Shown in pieces: positions 43,070 through 52,449 of a stretch of DNA of 64,000 nucleotides (position 1 is its first letter; each line of letters begins with the position of its first letter). Both the position numbers and the translations under genes were made by a program. The notes under the pieces were generated by a model, which was not told where the DNA came from, ran no database searches, and saw only the letters and a program-made list of their open reading frames with translations. The stretch spans positions 17,931,001-17,995,000 of the forward strand of contig NC_071351.1 in assembly GCF_027744825.2 (NCBI RefSeq), read 5' to 3'. This stretch comes from Synchiropus splendidus (lineage: Eukaryota > Chordata > Actinopteri > Syngnathiformes > Callionymidae).

Positions 43070-45150
43070 CCGTTGATTTGTCAGTTGTATGTTCAGTTAC
43101 TTGATGTGCTTGTGTAACTTGGACATATTCAATCATTTTCACTGTGTTGGGGCTCAGTCGATTCCTTTTTTCGGATATGATTTCCCATGCCTTTGAGAAA
43201 ATCTTCTCGCAGGGAGAGAAGCAGGCGTGCAAAGGAACCAAATTGCCAACTGGTAAAGGTGTGGATATGTGGTTTTGTGGTCCTTCCAAAACAACAGTGG
43301 GTCCTCATTTCTTGAAATGTATTTTTGGATGAGGTACCGTTGCACTTCCACAATAGCCTCAGCTTCAGCATTGGACACGCCCCGACTCTCATTTACCGAC
43401 GTGTCAAATAGACTCCACAGGTTCCCACCACCTAAAAAAAAGACAGCACTTCATGATAGTATTATAGTAAACATGAAAACAGATATAAAATGTTGATTGT
43501 GCTGCCGCATTTTCATCCTTCACTTGAGGCCTTTGTGGAGGAATTGATGGCAGAGAGATTATGTTGGCGCACTCCGTTTTCAGTCTTTCTACGGCCTCAT
43601 TTGCTCTCAACTCACTGTGGAATCCAAGTACTTTCAACCGTGGATCCAGCAGTGTTGCCAGTGTCATTACACTGGCAGTCTCTAGTTTGGCCAGATGATC
43701 CCTCAGCCTTACTTTTAAAATGTCTGTCAACATTTTTGGTGTTTCTGTGGTCACATTAGAAGCTTCGCAGTTCACTGCATGCAGAAGCATTTTCATCTGT
43801 GGTATCACTTTAGACCCGACACCCGTTTCTCCTCTAACAGCTTAACAGTGGCCTGGTGGAATGGGCCAAGCACTTTAATGATTTCTTCAATTGTTTTGAA
43901 GTCACTGGATGTGAGTTGTGACAGTAAAGCAAGGGCAGCCCCCATGGCTTCCCGCTGCTCAAAGACACGCTGGAGCATAAGCAGTGTGCTGTTCCAGCGT
44001 GTTTCTACCTCCATTAGCAACTTATGTTTTGGTCTTCCCATGGACTCTTGCATGTGGCCAAGGCGTTCTTTAGCAGTTGTGGAGGTCCGGAAGTAGGCCA
44101 CAATTTTTCTGGTTTTTGCTCTTATTTCAGACAATATGGGGACCTGGTCAAATGACTTTCGCACAATCAAATTAAGGGAATGTGCAACACATATGCTTTG
44201 CCTTACACCAAGAGTGTGTGCACAGGCTATCATATTGGATGCCGCATCTGTGACCAGGCATTTGACCTAATCTTTTATTCCCCATTCTGCCATAATTTTT
44301 GTCTTTGCCTGGGCTAAGTTCTCTGCTGTGTGGCTCTGTGGAAAGTGTTCCACTCCCAGCAGGATGGTGTTCAGAGTGTCCTCCTCAGTAATAAAGTGAC
44401 ACGTCACACCAAGATAGGCCTCCATGTCCATAGAGGTCCACATGTCTGCAGTCAGACTGCAAGCTTTAGCTTTCTGGACCTCTTCTTTTGCCTTCTGCAT
44501 TTCGGCATGGAATCTCTCCTCGACCATTGCCTTTAGAGCCTGGAAAATAAAATAAACAATAATGCCTCAGATTTATATAGCGCTTTTCATGACACTCAAA
44601 GCACCTCAGAGTTCATTCACACGAGGCGAGGGAGATTAGGTCTAACCCAATGACACTATGAAAGCAACTTGGTGGGAGCGGGATTTGAACCGCCAACCCT
44701 GCAGTCATTGGACAACCTGCTCAACCACCTGATCTACTGCTGCCCACTACTATGGCACCTGTCATTTACCATACAACAAACAGCATAAATTATGGATATA
44801 CAATACTCACCTGTCTAGTTGGAATAATATAGGTAGGCTCGAGGAGATCCAGGAGGCTCCTAAATCCCTGATCTTCCACCAGTGTGAAAGGCTGGGAATC
44901 CTTCACAACCATGGCAACCGAAGCCTGATCCACAGCATGTTTCCTGGTACCTACACAGACACATTACATTCGATCATGTTGTTATGTTTCGGCCACAGTG
45001 AGGGACATGGCATTTTAAATGATTGTGGGTTATTACTTGGCGCGGGTTGTGCACGTTCATTTTCATTCAAGGCTCGGTACTGCCTCAACATGCATGTGGT
45101 GTTGTTTGTGTAACTCAGCTCCTTCGAGAAGAGCAAGCACTTCACCTGAA
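43070..45150 (-). pseudogene. hAT transposase gene with introns, decayed (hAT relic 2)
   Basis: On the minus strand: a BED-type zinc-finger piece (about 45150-44955; Cys...Leu-Ser-Tyr...Met-Leu-Arg pattern), a short exon (about 44945-44813) ending at a GTGAGT donor, an intron holding a SINE, an acceptor CAG at about 44541, then a long catalytic part (44540-43440) with Ala-Asp-Met-Trp-Thr-Ser, Cys-Val-Ala-His-Ser-Leu-Asn-Leu and Thr-Arg-Trp-Asn-Ser motifs typical of hAT transposases. A last exon (about 43440-43070) holds the dimerisation domain (Leu-Phe-Trp-Lys, then Lys-Ile-Phe-Ser-Lys-Ala...Ser-Glu-Lys-Arg-Asn-Arg-Leu). Stops near 44233-44270 and a frame change near 43230 show it is dead. 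It resembles ZBED1-like domesticated transposases, but the breaks argue against a host gene. Confidence 0.75.
44565..44750 (-). repeat. tRNA-derived SINE in hAT intron
   Basis: On the minus strand, GGGCAGCAGTAGATCAGGTGG starts a tRNA-like head with box A (TAGATCAGGTGG); about 40 bp later GGTTCAAATCC is a near-perfect box B (GGTTCGAATCC with one CpG change). The body runs to the conserved TTTATATAGCGCTTTTCATG stretch at 44571-44590 (as read on the plus strand), a widespread fish repeat tail. Confidence 0.65.
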
Positions 45151-45241
45151 ACCAAAAGATTGTTTGAAGAATGAGTGTTGGGGGTGTGGGGGTTAAAATT
45201 TCTATCTACATATATGTTATAATGTATTATTATTATATCAT

Positions 45242-45876
45242 GTGTCACAAACATAGTGTACAGAAGGCTCCCTTTAAGATGACGTCACACGTTGCGTGGC
45301 AGTTTTGACATGCGCAGTAGTGGTTGAAGTTCGCTCTGAGAGTAGTTGGCTGCCGCTCGTCCTCCTGGGTTTTTTGTCTTAAGTTAAGTAAGTGTTTGTT
45401 TTCACCATAGTTGCCTTTCAGTGTTTGGTTAGTCCGTAGTTGTGTGCGTTGCCTTGTGTGCATTTGATATAGTAGTAGTAGTCCGTCGTCGACGAAGGAC
45501 GCTCCAGCAATTAGCCACCGCCCTTTGCGGCGTGTTAAGTGGTCACGTGATCCAATGGACCGTGTGCGGGTAGTGGCGTTTGTCCACCACACGATGGTGC
45601 CCGTTCCCACGGAATGAGAATCGGTTTCTTTGACATGTTTTGTCCATTAAGGTGTGACCATTGTATTGTAATTTGTATAATTTTGTATAATTGTCTTCTG
45701 TGTGTTATTTCACAGAAACTATATATATATATACATATATATATATATCAAGAACTTGGACAAATAAACCACACAGTTTACACATCTCTTGAACTCCTGT
45801 GCTCTGACCGGCCAACCATCGTGGATTCTTTATCAGTTATCCGAACCAGCATCATCATCGTCCTTCCTCCTCAACA
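45242..45876 (+). repeat. 5' LTR of BEL/Pao retrotransposon
   Basis: Starts TGTCACAAACATAG and ends CCTCAACA, followed after 5 bp by a primer binding site. AATAAA at about 45763 lies late in the LTR as expected. An (AT)n microsatellite (45720-45748) sits inside. The last ~35 bp (ATCCGAACCAGCATCAT... CTTCCTCCTCA) recur at 48678-48716 as the 3' LTR remnant, which confirms the right end. Confidence 0.65.
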
Positions 45877-45881
45877 TTAAG

Positions 45882-45899
45882 TGGTCCTTCGAGCCGGAT
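45882..45899 (+). promoter_or_regulatory. Primer binding site of BEL/Pao element
   Basis: TGGTCCTTCGAGCCGG begins with TGG and contains TTCGAGCC, complementary to a tRNA acceptor end and T arm. It starts 5 bp after the LTR, before the gag ATG at 45912. Confidence 0.55.
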
Positions 45900-45911
45900 A
45901 AAGAATCTACG

Positions 45912-47547
45912 ATGGACCCTAGAGAGATGTACCCGGACGTGCGGCCAAAGCGAAGACCACAACGTCCAGCGAGATTCCAGGACTTCCAAGTGGACTACAT
46001 TGGCAGTCGGCAAGAAGACCGTCCTCCACCAGGCAAGCCTACACCTCAATCATGGGAGACCCCAACCCAGAGGAGACAAGTATCACCGCCTTACTACGGA
46101 CGCTACCATGAGGATGCGGCTCATTATGAGATGCCTCCGCTTGCTTCAGTTCGCTTCCAGGACAGTGAGCTTTACAGCGATTTGTCAGCTTCTCCAGGAC
46201 CTCCAGACTGGGACCCACATTACGAAGGAAGAAGTAGCTATGACGAGAGCTCCCGACTATATCATACCCAAAGAGCCTTCGAATCAGGTCTGAAGGAGCT
46301 ACATGAGACACAAAAGGAGATGAAAGAACTACTGGATGTAACCCGTTCCTTGCATGCCGTTATGGGTCAACCTGGAAAGCATGCAGGGAAGAGTAACAGC
46401 TTTGAACTATCAGTAGAGGAGGATGAAGGAGACTGGCCTGAACCTCCACCCTGGCCTGAAACCAACTGTAGACCTTCGTCACAGCATGCAAAACCTGAAT
46501 ATTGATGCACATCAGATTCGGCCCCTCCCAGCTCCACCCGCAAATGACTGTGCATCCAGCACCTATGTTCAACACCAGTCTCAGCAGCCCGTCCACAGTT
46601 TTGCCCCTCCTCCTCCAGTAGATCAGGTCTACAGAGGACCCCCCCCCCCAACAATTCCAAAATTCATCCAACCAGACCCCAGTGAGTTCTCTCGACTACA
46701 TATTGCTCTGGAGAACCTACTTCCTCCAACAGCCTCTGAGCTCTTCAACTATCAAGTTCTGCTCGACCATCTGAAGCTGGAAGAAGCCAAGCTGATTGCG
46801 GACGCCTACTTGAATTCCCCAAACCCCTACACTGAGATCATGGCAGCTCTCCATGACAAGTTTGGACAACCTCACCAGCTGGCACTTCGGACAATAGCCA
46901 CAGTTCTTGAAGCTCCAGAAGTCAGGTGTGGAGATAGCACAGCCTTTCAGAAGTTTTCCCTCCAGATTCAGTCCTTGGTGGGTCTTCTACAGACACTAGG
47001 TACAGAAGGGGAAGTTGAACTCAAGTGTGGTTCTCACGTTGCTAGGCTGTTGAGTAAGCTTCCCCCAGAACTGCGGGCAGACTTTCGCCGCCACCATTAC
47101 AATTCCATAACTAGTCACACCTTGACTGACTTAGCTGAGTGGCTTCGGTATGAATCCTGGTGTCAGGGATATGATAGTCATGTCGCTGTGCGTAGTGGTA
47201 AGGAGAGGTTCACCACCAAAGGGGAGGGTCGTGCAGGAAGGCAGACAGTAACTGTTTTACACGAAAAGGACAATGAAAGGACAATGCTGCTCGCAGAAGC
47301 AGCAAAATGTCTGAACATGAACGGCAGTCCAGAAAACCTCCCTCTCCGAACAGTTCGCCACGATGTCCAGGTATTGCATGGACAAACTGTGTCATTCCAA
47401 GTTTCCTCAGTGGATCGTCCATCCATACAGCTAACAACCTCAGCCTTGCCCCATACACCTATCCAATGGAACGTCTCCAACGGAAGTTTAAGCACATGCA
47501 TGGTCTTCCGATCCCGGCCTTTAAGAATGCTACCCCCTTCCTGCTGA
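45912..47547 (+). pseudogene. gag: BEL/Pao gag and protease start, frameshifted
   Basis: The ATG at 45912 follows the primer binding site by 12 bp. The N-terminal 200 codons are Pro/Arg/Tyr-rich. A frameshift near 46440-46500 moves coding into the 46423-47547 frame, which carries the capsid-like core seen in BEL/Pao elements (Phe-Ile-Gln-Pro-Asp-Pro-Ser-Glu-Phe, then Leu-Pro-Pro-Glu-Leu-Arg). The expected zinc knuckles are missing: the core is followed closely by the Ala-Ala-Lys-Cys-Leu segment and by protease-region residues, which indicates a deletion at about 47280-47320. The end overlaps the next frame (47307-48347) because of another shift near 47430. Confidence 0.7.
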
Positions 47548-48347
47548 TTGGTTCTGATCAACCTCACCTTATAACACCGGTTGAGCCAGTCAGGCTGGGC
47601 CCCCCCGGGGGGCCAGCTGCTGTACATACAAGGCTGGGCTGGACTCTTGAAGGTCCCGTTCGAGATACGGGGGGGCTATCTCACAGTACGCAGTGCCTCT
47701 TGACCACCTCCCCACCACACCTGGATGAGATTTTCCAGCATGTTGAGAGACTCTGGAAACTGGATGTCGTACCCCAACACCCTGAGAGAGAAGTGACTCG
47801 CTCCAAGCTTGATAATCATACTGTTGCACTGCTTAAGTCCAGAACTGCCAGGGTAGAGGTGGATGGTATTTTCAGATATGCAACTCCATTACTGCGTCAT
47901 GAGAAAATGCCACTGCTACATGCCCCAAAGGAGTCCGTCATGCCATTGTTGCACAGTACGGAACGTCGGCTCCTCAGAGAACCTCAGAAAGCCAAAGATT
48001 ACTGTGCAGAAATGCAGAAGCTCATCACGTCTGGCGCCGTGCAAGAAGTGAAAGAAGCGAAACCGCCAGAGGAGTGCTGGTACATTCCCCACCACCTTGT
48101 GCACCATAATGGGAACAATCGTTTGGTCTTCAACTGCTCCCATTCCTACCTCGGACAGACACTGAACCAACATCTGCTGTCTGGTCCAACCCTTGGTGCT
48201 TCGCTCCTTGGGGTTTTACTGAGGTTCCGAGAGCACCCTGTGGCCATCAGCGGGGACATCAAAGGGATGTTCCACCAAGTGCGCTTGCTCAACAACAGAC
48301 AACAGAGTGAACTCCTTTCTTCTGGGGGCTTTGAACTCCTCCTTTGA
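47430..48347 (+). pseudogene. pol: BEL/Pao pol: protease end and reverse transcriptase N-terminus, truncated
   Basis: After the protease tail (Leu-Leu-Ile-Gly-Ser-Asp) the frame shows the linker Gly-Trp-Thr-Leu-Glu-Gly-Pro-Val and the N-terminal Pao RT motifs: Trp-Tyr-Ile-Pro-His-His, Arg-Leu-Val-Phe-Asn-Cys-Ser, and the catalytic motif A in Ser-Gly-Asp-Ile-Lys-Gly-Met-Phe-His-Gln. It stops shortly after motif A; the YVDD-containing palm and the thumb are absent. The next sequence (48340 on) already belongs to the Pao-specific domain before RNase H, so several hundred base pairs have been deleted. Confidence 0.75.
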
Positions 48348-48675
48348 ACTTCCTGCAGAACTCCTACAAGAGTGGTGTAGCTGGGAAGCGGAACTGGACC
48401 TACTGTGCCACATCACCTTTCCTAGGCCATACCTTCCGAAGGATGTCAGTCACAAGGGTGTGACATATGAAGTCCATATATTCGCTGACGCTTCTGATCG
48501 AGCCTATGGCGCTGTGGCGTATTTGAGAACTGAGGATAGCCAAGGCCAACGGCACCTGTCCTTCATCCTAGCCTGCTCACGCGTGGCCCCAAAGCGCCTT
48601 CAGTCCATCCCGCGCTTGGAGCTTTGTGCAGCACTTGTAGCGGCTCAACTAGCCAGTGTCCTGAAGAATGAGCTA
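48307..48675 (+). pseudogene. pol: BEL/Pao pol: connection and RNase H fragment
   Basis: The minor frame contains Leu-Leu-Gln-Glu-Trp-Cys, Arg-Pro-Tyr-Leu-Pro and then an RNase H start, Ile-Phe-Ala-Asp-Ala-Ser-Asp-Arg-Ala-Tyr-Gly-Ala-Val-Ala, with the first catalytic Asp, followed by Arg-Leu-Glu-Leu-Cys-Ala-Ala carrying the catalytic Glu. The frame then runs straight into the 3' LTR remnant (48678). Integrase is entirely missing. Confidence 0.75.
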
Positions 48676-48677
48676 TA

Positions 48678-48716
48678 TAATATCCGAACCAGCATCATAA
48701 TCTTCCTTCCTCCTCA
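48678..48716 (+). repeat. 3' LTR remnant of BEL/Pao element
   Basis: About 39 bp match the last part of the 5' LTR with three differences. The rest of the LTR and all of integrase were lost in one deletion whose left side is in RNase H. Confidence 0.6.
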
Positions 48717-48984
48717 CCACATAGAGACCTGTGCTTCATTATACCTGTCTGTTATACCTTTGTGGGAGATATGTTCTTCGCTTCTTGGGTGGCTCCATCG
48801 TCACTCTCTGTCAGTCGAAGTAGCACAGCAGTGATCAAAGACTCTTCCTGGTTTTTCTGTGCCTATTTAAGGAGCGCGAATCATGACGCGAGCCAGTTAC
48901 GTGATCGCTGAAAATGGGGCCTCATTTGCCTTCGGTCTTGTGATATGAGGAAAAAACGAGACGGGCCTCGATACGGGCTCCATT
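48717..48984. other. Short anonymous spacer
   Basis: Nothing recognised between the BEL/Pao end and the chromovirus LTR remnant; part of it may be old chromovirus LTR that has diverged or been replaced. Confidence 0.4.
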
Positions 48985-49109
48985 TAATCATCAGCGGAAT
49001 GGGTCCCAGCTGTGTGTCGCCATTAAGCTGAAGAAGGACAGATGAAGACGCGGAAGCGGGGAGACAGGAAGTAAAACAATAAAAGCACAAACGAACACGA
49101 AACCTAACA
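48985..49109 (-). repeat. 3' LTR remnant of chromovirus
   Basis: ATCATCAGCGGAATGGGTCCC...CGAAACCTAACA matches 55830-55952 base for base apart from scattered substitutions. Only the first ~125 bp of the minus-strand LTR remain. Just beyond it a CCCCCTTC run (minus strand GAAGGGGG) is the polypurine tract. Confidence 0.75.
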
Positions 49110-49140
49110 GTACACCCCCTTCGAGGAGGGCCTCTAGGCA

Positions 49141-49290
49141 CTTTTCCAGCCTTGTCTGGGTGGGTGCCGTGAAACTTGAGATTAAGTCTTGGTCGAGGAT
49201 GAGGGAGCGGGAGATCCAGTATTGCTCCTCAGGGCCAGTCAATCGCGTATCGCTTTGATGGCGGCGCCTTGTCAGGCAGCGGCTACTGAG
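49141..49290 (-). pseudogene. pol: Integrase C-terminal chromodomain of chromovirus
   Basis: Minus-strand residues Gly-Pro-Glu-Glu-Gln-Tyr-Trp-Ile...Ile-Leu-Asp-Gln-Asp-Leu-Ile match the second half of a chromodomain as found at the end of chromovirus integrases (aromatic and acidic positions in place), followed by the usual Glu-Ala-Leu-Leu-Glu-Gly-Gly-Val-Leu terminus just before the polypurine tract. A frameshift is needed inside. Chromodomains guide integration to histone-marked chromatin; this fragment cannot act. Confidence 0.6.
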
Positions 49291-49377
49291 GCTCCCGGTA
49301 ACAAAGCCAAATGTATGTATAATACAATGAAAATGAAACAATCAACGAACGAACGAACAAACAGTGGAAACGGCGCA

Positions 49378-52170
49378 ATGCGTTTATTAGGATATGACCG
49401 GCAAACGATCATTAATCTGAGGGATTTCAACGGCTTTTATCCCGTTAGGGCAGAGACACGGACGACCCTACACGACCTCGGTCTGTTCCACCGGTCGGAT
49501 CCAAGGATCTACAGCATAGCGAAGCCCCGCCAGTCAGATTCAGAGTCCTACAGCACAGCGAAGCCCCTCCCCAGCAGCAGGGATCATCATCACGGGGGAC
49601 ATCGGAGGCGGTGCGAGAGGAAGCAGAAGCGCGGTTGCCGCGGCGGAATTAAGGCTAAGATAAATGCTAACCCGTTCCGCTCGCCGCTCCCGTCGGTCCT
49701 GCTCTCTAATGTGCGCTCGCTGGACTATTTGAAACTGGACTTGAACACCCGAAGGGAGACACGGAACTGTTGCGTGCTGATCCTCACGGAGACGTGGCTC
49801 AACTCTTCTGTCCCGGACACCGCCATTAGCCTGGAAGGGCTAACAGCGTTCAGGGCGGACAGGAACAACGTGCTCACAGGTAAAACCCGGGGAGGGGGTG
49901 TCTGCATCTACATCAACAACAACTGGTGTATCAACACAACTCCGGTCTCCAGTCACTGCTGTGTGGACATAGAGTTTCTGATTGTGAAATGTAGACCCTT
50001 CTACTTGCCACGTGAGTTCACCAGCGTCACAGTGGTGGCCCTGTACATCCCTCCAAGCGCTGACTGCAAACAGGCCCTGAGTGTCCTCCATCAAGCCATC
50101 AGCGACGTGCAGTCCACACACCCAGAGAGTGTCTTCATTGTGGCAGGGGACTTTAACCAGGCCAATATGAAGACTGTGCTTCCAGCCTTTCACCAGCATG
50201 TGGACTTCGCTACTCGTGGGGAGAACACCCTGGACCTGGTCTACACCAACATCAAGAAGGCGTACAGAGCTGTCCCTCGTCCTCACCTCGGCTCCTCAGA
50301 TCATCTCTCTGTGTTGCTGGTCCCTGCATACCAGCCCCTGCTCATGAGAGAGAAACCAGCAGTGAGGACAGTGAGAGTGTGGCCAGAGGGAACCATATCA
50401 GCCCTTCAGGACTGTTTCGAGCGTACTGACTGGAGCATGTTCAAGGATGCTGCTACGGACTGCAATCAGCAAACAGACGTGGGGGAGTATGCGACCATCG
50501 TCACTCGGGCCAATCAGAAGCCTTGGATGACGAAAGAGGTGCGTGATAGACTGAGGGAGCGAAATGCTGCGTTCAAATCTGGAGATGGAACGGCACTCAG
50601 ATCAGCCAGGGCGAATCTGAACCGTGAAATCCGGGCAGCGAAGCGCACCCACAGTCGGAAGGTCCAAGGCTTCTTTCAGAATGCCAGCAACACCAGACAA
50701 CTGTGGCAGGGCATCCAGACGGTCACAGGCTATAAAGCCTCTCCCCCTCCTTGCCGTGACGACATCAGCTTCCTCAATGAGCTGAATAACTTCTTTGGAA
50801 GGTTTGAAGCTCTCAATACCAACCCTGCGAGGAAAGCTGCCCCCCACTCTGACGAACAGACGCTCAGACTGGACACCGCTACGGTGCAGAGAACTCTGAG
50901 GAAGGTGAACGCAAGTAAAGCTGCAGGCCCTGACAACATTCCTGGACGACTGATTAAGGAATGTGCTGACCAGCTGTCCCAAGTGCTCACGGACATCTTC
51001 AACACCTCTCTGACCCAGGCGGTCGTCCCTCCATGTTTCAAGTCGGCCATAATTATTCCTGTGCCCAAGAAACCGACCACCACGTGTCTGAACGACTTTC
51101 GCCCCGTTGCACTAACATCCACCATCATGAAGTGCTTCAAGAGGGTGGTTGAGGACCACATCGTCTCCATACTCCCCGCATCATTCGACCCGTTCCAGTT
51201 TGCGTACCAGCCGAACCGCTCCACGGAGGACGCCATCTCCACTGCTCTCCACCTGAGCCTGGAGCACCTAGAGAAGAAGAACACTCTGGTTCGGATGCTG
51301 TTCCTGGACTTCAGCTCAGCTTTTAATACCATCATCCCACAGGACCTGGTACATAAATTGGAGCAACTAGGAGTGGAGACCTCCATGTGCAACTGGCTGC
51401 TGGACTTTCTCACCAACAGAACCCAGTCTGTCCGAGTAGGAGGTAACACGTCAAGTGTTATCTCCCAGAACATCGGCTCCCCTCAGGGATGTGTCCTCAG
51501 CCCACTGCTGTTCACTCTGCTGACCCACGACTGTCGCCCCAAGTATAGCAGCAACCACATCCTGAAGTACGCGGACGACACAATGGTTGTGGGTCTCATC
51601 CAGGACAATGATGAACTGGCCTACAGGGAGGAGGTGCAACATCTGGTGGACTGGTGTGAGACGAACAATCTGGCCCTGAATCTCGACAAGACGAAGGAGA
51701 TTGTCGTGGACTTCGGGAGATCAAGACACAGCCATGCCCCTCTTTACATCAACGACAGGGCTGTGGAAATGGTGAGTACAACCAAATACCTGGGTGTGCA
51801 CATCACAGACGATCTTAGCTGGTCACTCCACACCTCCTCCCTGGCAAAGAAGGCACAGCAGCGTCTGCACTTCCTGACCACCTTCTACAGAGGGACAATC
51901 GAGAGCCTGCTGACCAGCTGCATCTCCGTCTGGTCTGGGAGCTGCAGTGCATCAGACTGGAAGTCTCTGCAGAGGGTGGTGAGGACAGCGGAGAAAATCA
52001 CCGGGACCCCGCTCCCTGCCATCAAGGATATAGCAGATGTTCGCTGCTTATCCAGGGCACAAAGGATCATCGCGGACTCTACTCATGCAAACTATGCACT
52101 GTTCTCCCTCCTGCCATCTGGCAGACGGTTCCGCAGCATCCGATGCAGAACCACCAGATTCAGGAACAAG
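49378..52170 (+). CDS. LINE ORF2: AP-type endonuclease and reverse transcriptase (CR1/L2/Rex1 type)
   Basis: A long uninterrupted frame of about 930 codons. The open frame extends upstream to 49189, but 49189-49290 is antisense chromovirus sequence, so I prefer the ATG at 49378. The first ~100 residues are basic linker. The endonuclease follows with Ser-Asn-Val-Arg-Ser, Leu-Thr-Glu-Thr-Trp-Leu, Ala-Gly-Asp-Phe-Asn (about 50144) and Ser-Ser-Asp-His-Leu (about 50297). The reverse transcriptase has Phe-Arg-Pro-Val-Ala-Leu-Thr, the motif [17 protein letters not shown] and the catalytic Tyr-Ala-Asp-Asp (51568-51579), all apparently intact. Homology ends at the C-terminal Arg-Thr-Thr-Arg-Phe-Arg-Asn; the frame then reads antisense chromovirus to a stop at 52275. 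No 3' UTR or tail repeat remains, so it cannot be mobile by itself despite the intact enzyme. Confidence 0.85.
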
Positions 52171-52440
52171 GGAAACAAAGTGTGCCATCTTAGAAAATCT
52201 ATCCACAATGGTCATAACCGTTGTCATACCTGCAGACGGGGGCAAGCGCTTGACAAAATCGACGGCAATGTGTGACCAAGGTCGGCCAGGAAGAGGCAGA
52301 GGCAGAGGTTGTAAGAGACCAGCTGGAGGACGATGTGAGGATTTGGAACGATCCAACGATACAGGTCTCAGGAACAATGGTCTCCATTTTCTCTTGGGAG
52401 AGAGGATTCTCATGGAGTCTGGACAGAGCATCGGGTTTAG
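52165..52440 (-). pseudogene. pol: Integrase core start of chromovirus, frameshifted and truncated
   Basis: In the frame of 52443-52048 the minus strand encodes [12 protein letters not shown], containing the first catalytic Asp of the DDE core, and [10 protein letters not shown]. It breaks off at about 52170 where LINE sequence begins. The integrase HHCC zinc domain is also gone: RNase H end and core are joined by unrelated-looking residues, so a deletion preceded the frameshift. Confidence 0.75.
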
Positions 52441-52449
52441 CATTCTGGC

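Noticed and set aside
44565..44750. Functional tRNA gene on the minus strand
   Set aside because: Box A and B are present, but the acceptor stem does not close, box B has a CpG decay change, and the sequence continues into a repeat body; it is a SINE head.
43070..45150. Domesticated ZBED-type host gene
   Set aside because: Stops and a frame change break the catalytic and dimerisation parts, and the region is packed with other dead elements.
49189..49377. N-terminal extension of the LINE protein from 49189
   Set aside because: The first ~35 codons are antisense to chromovirus integrase (chromodomain end), so the open frame is accidental there; the ATG at 49378 lies in LINE sequence.
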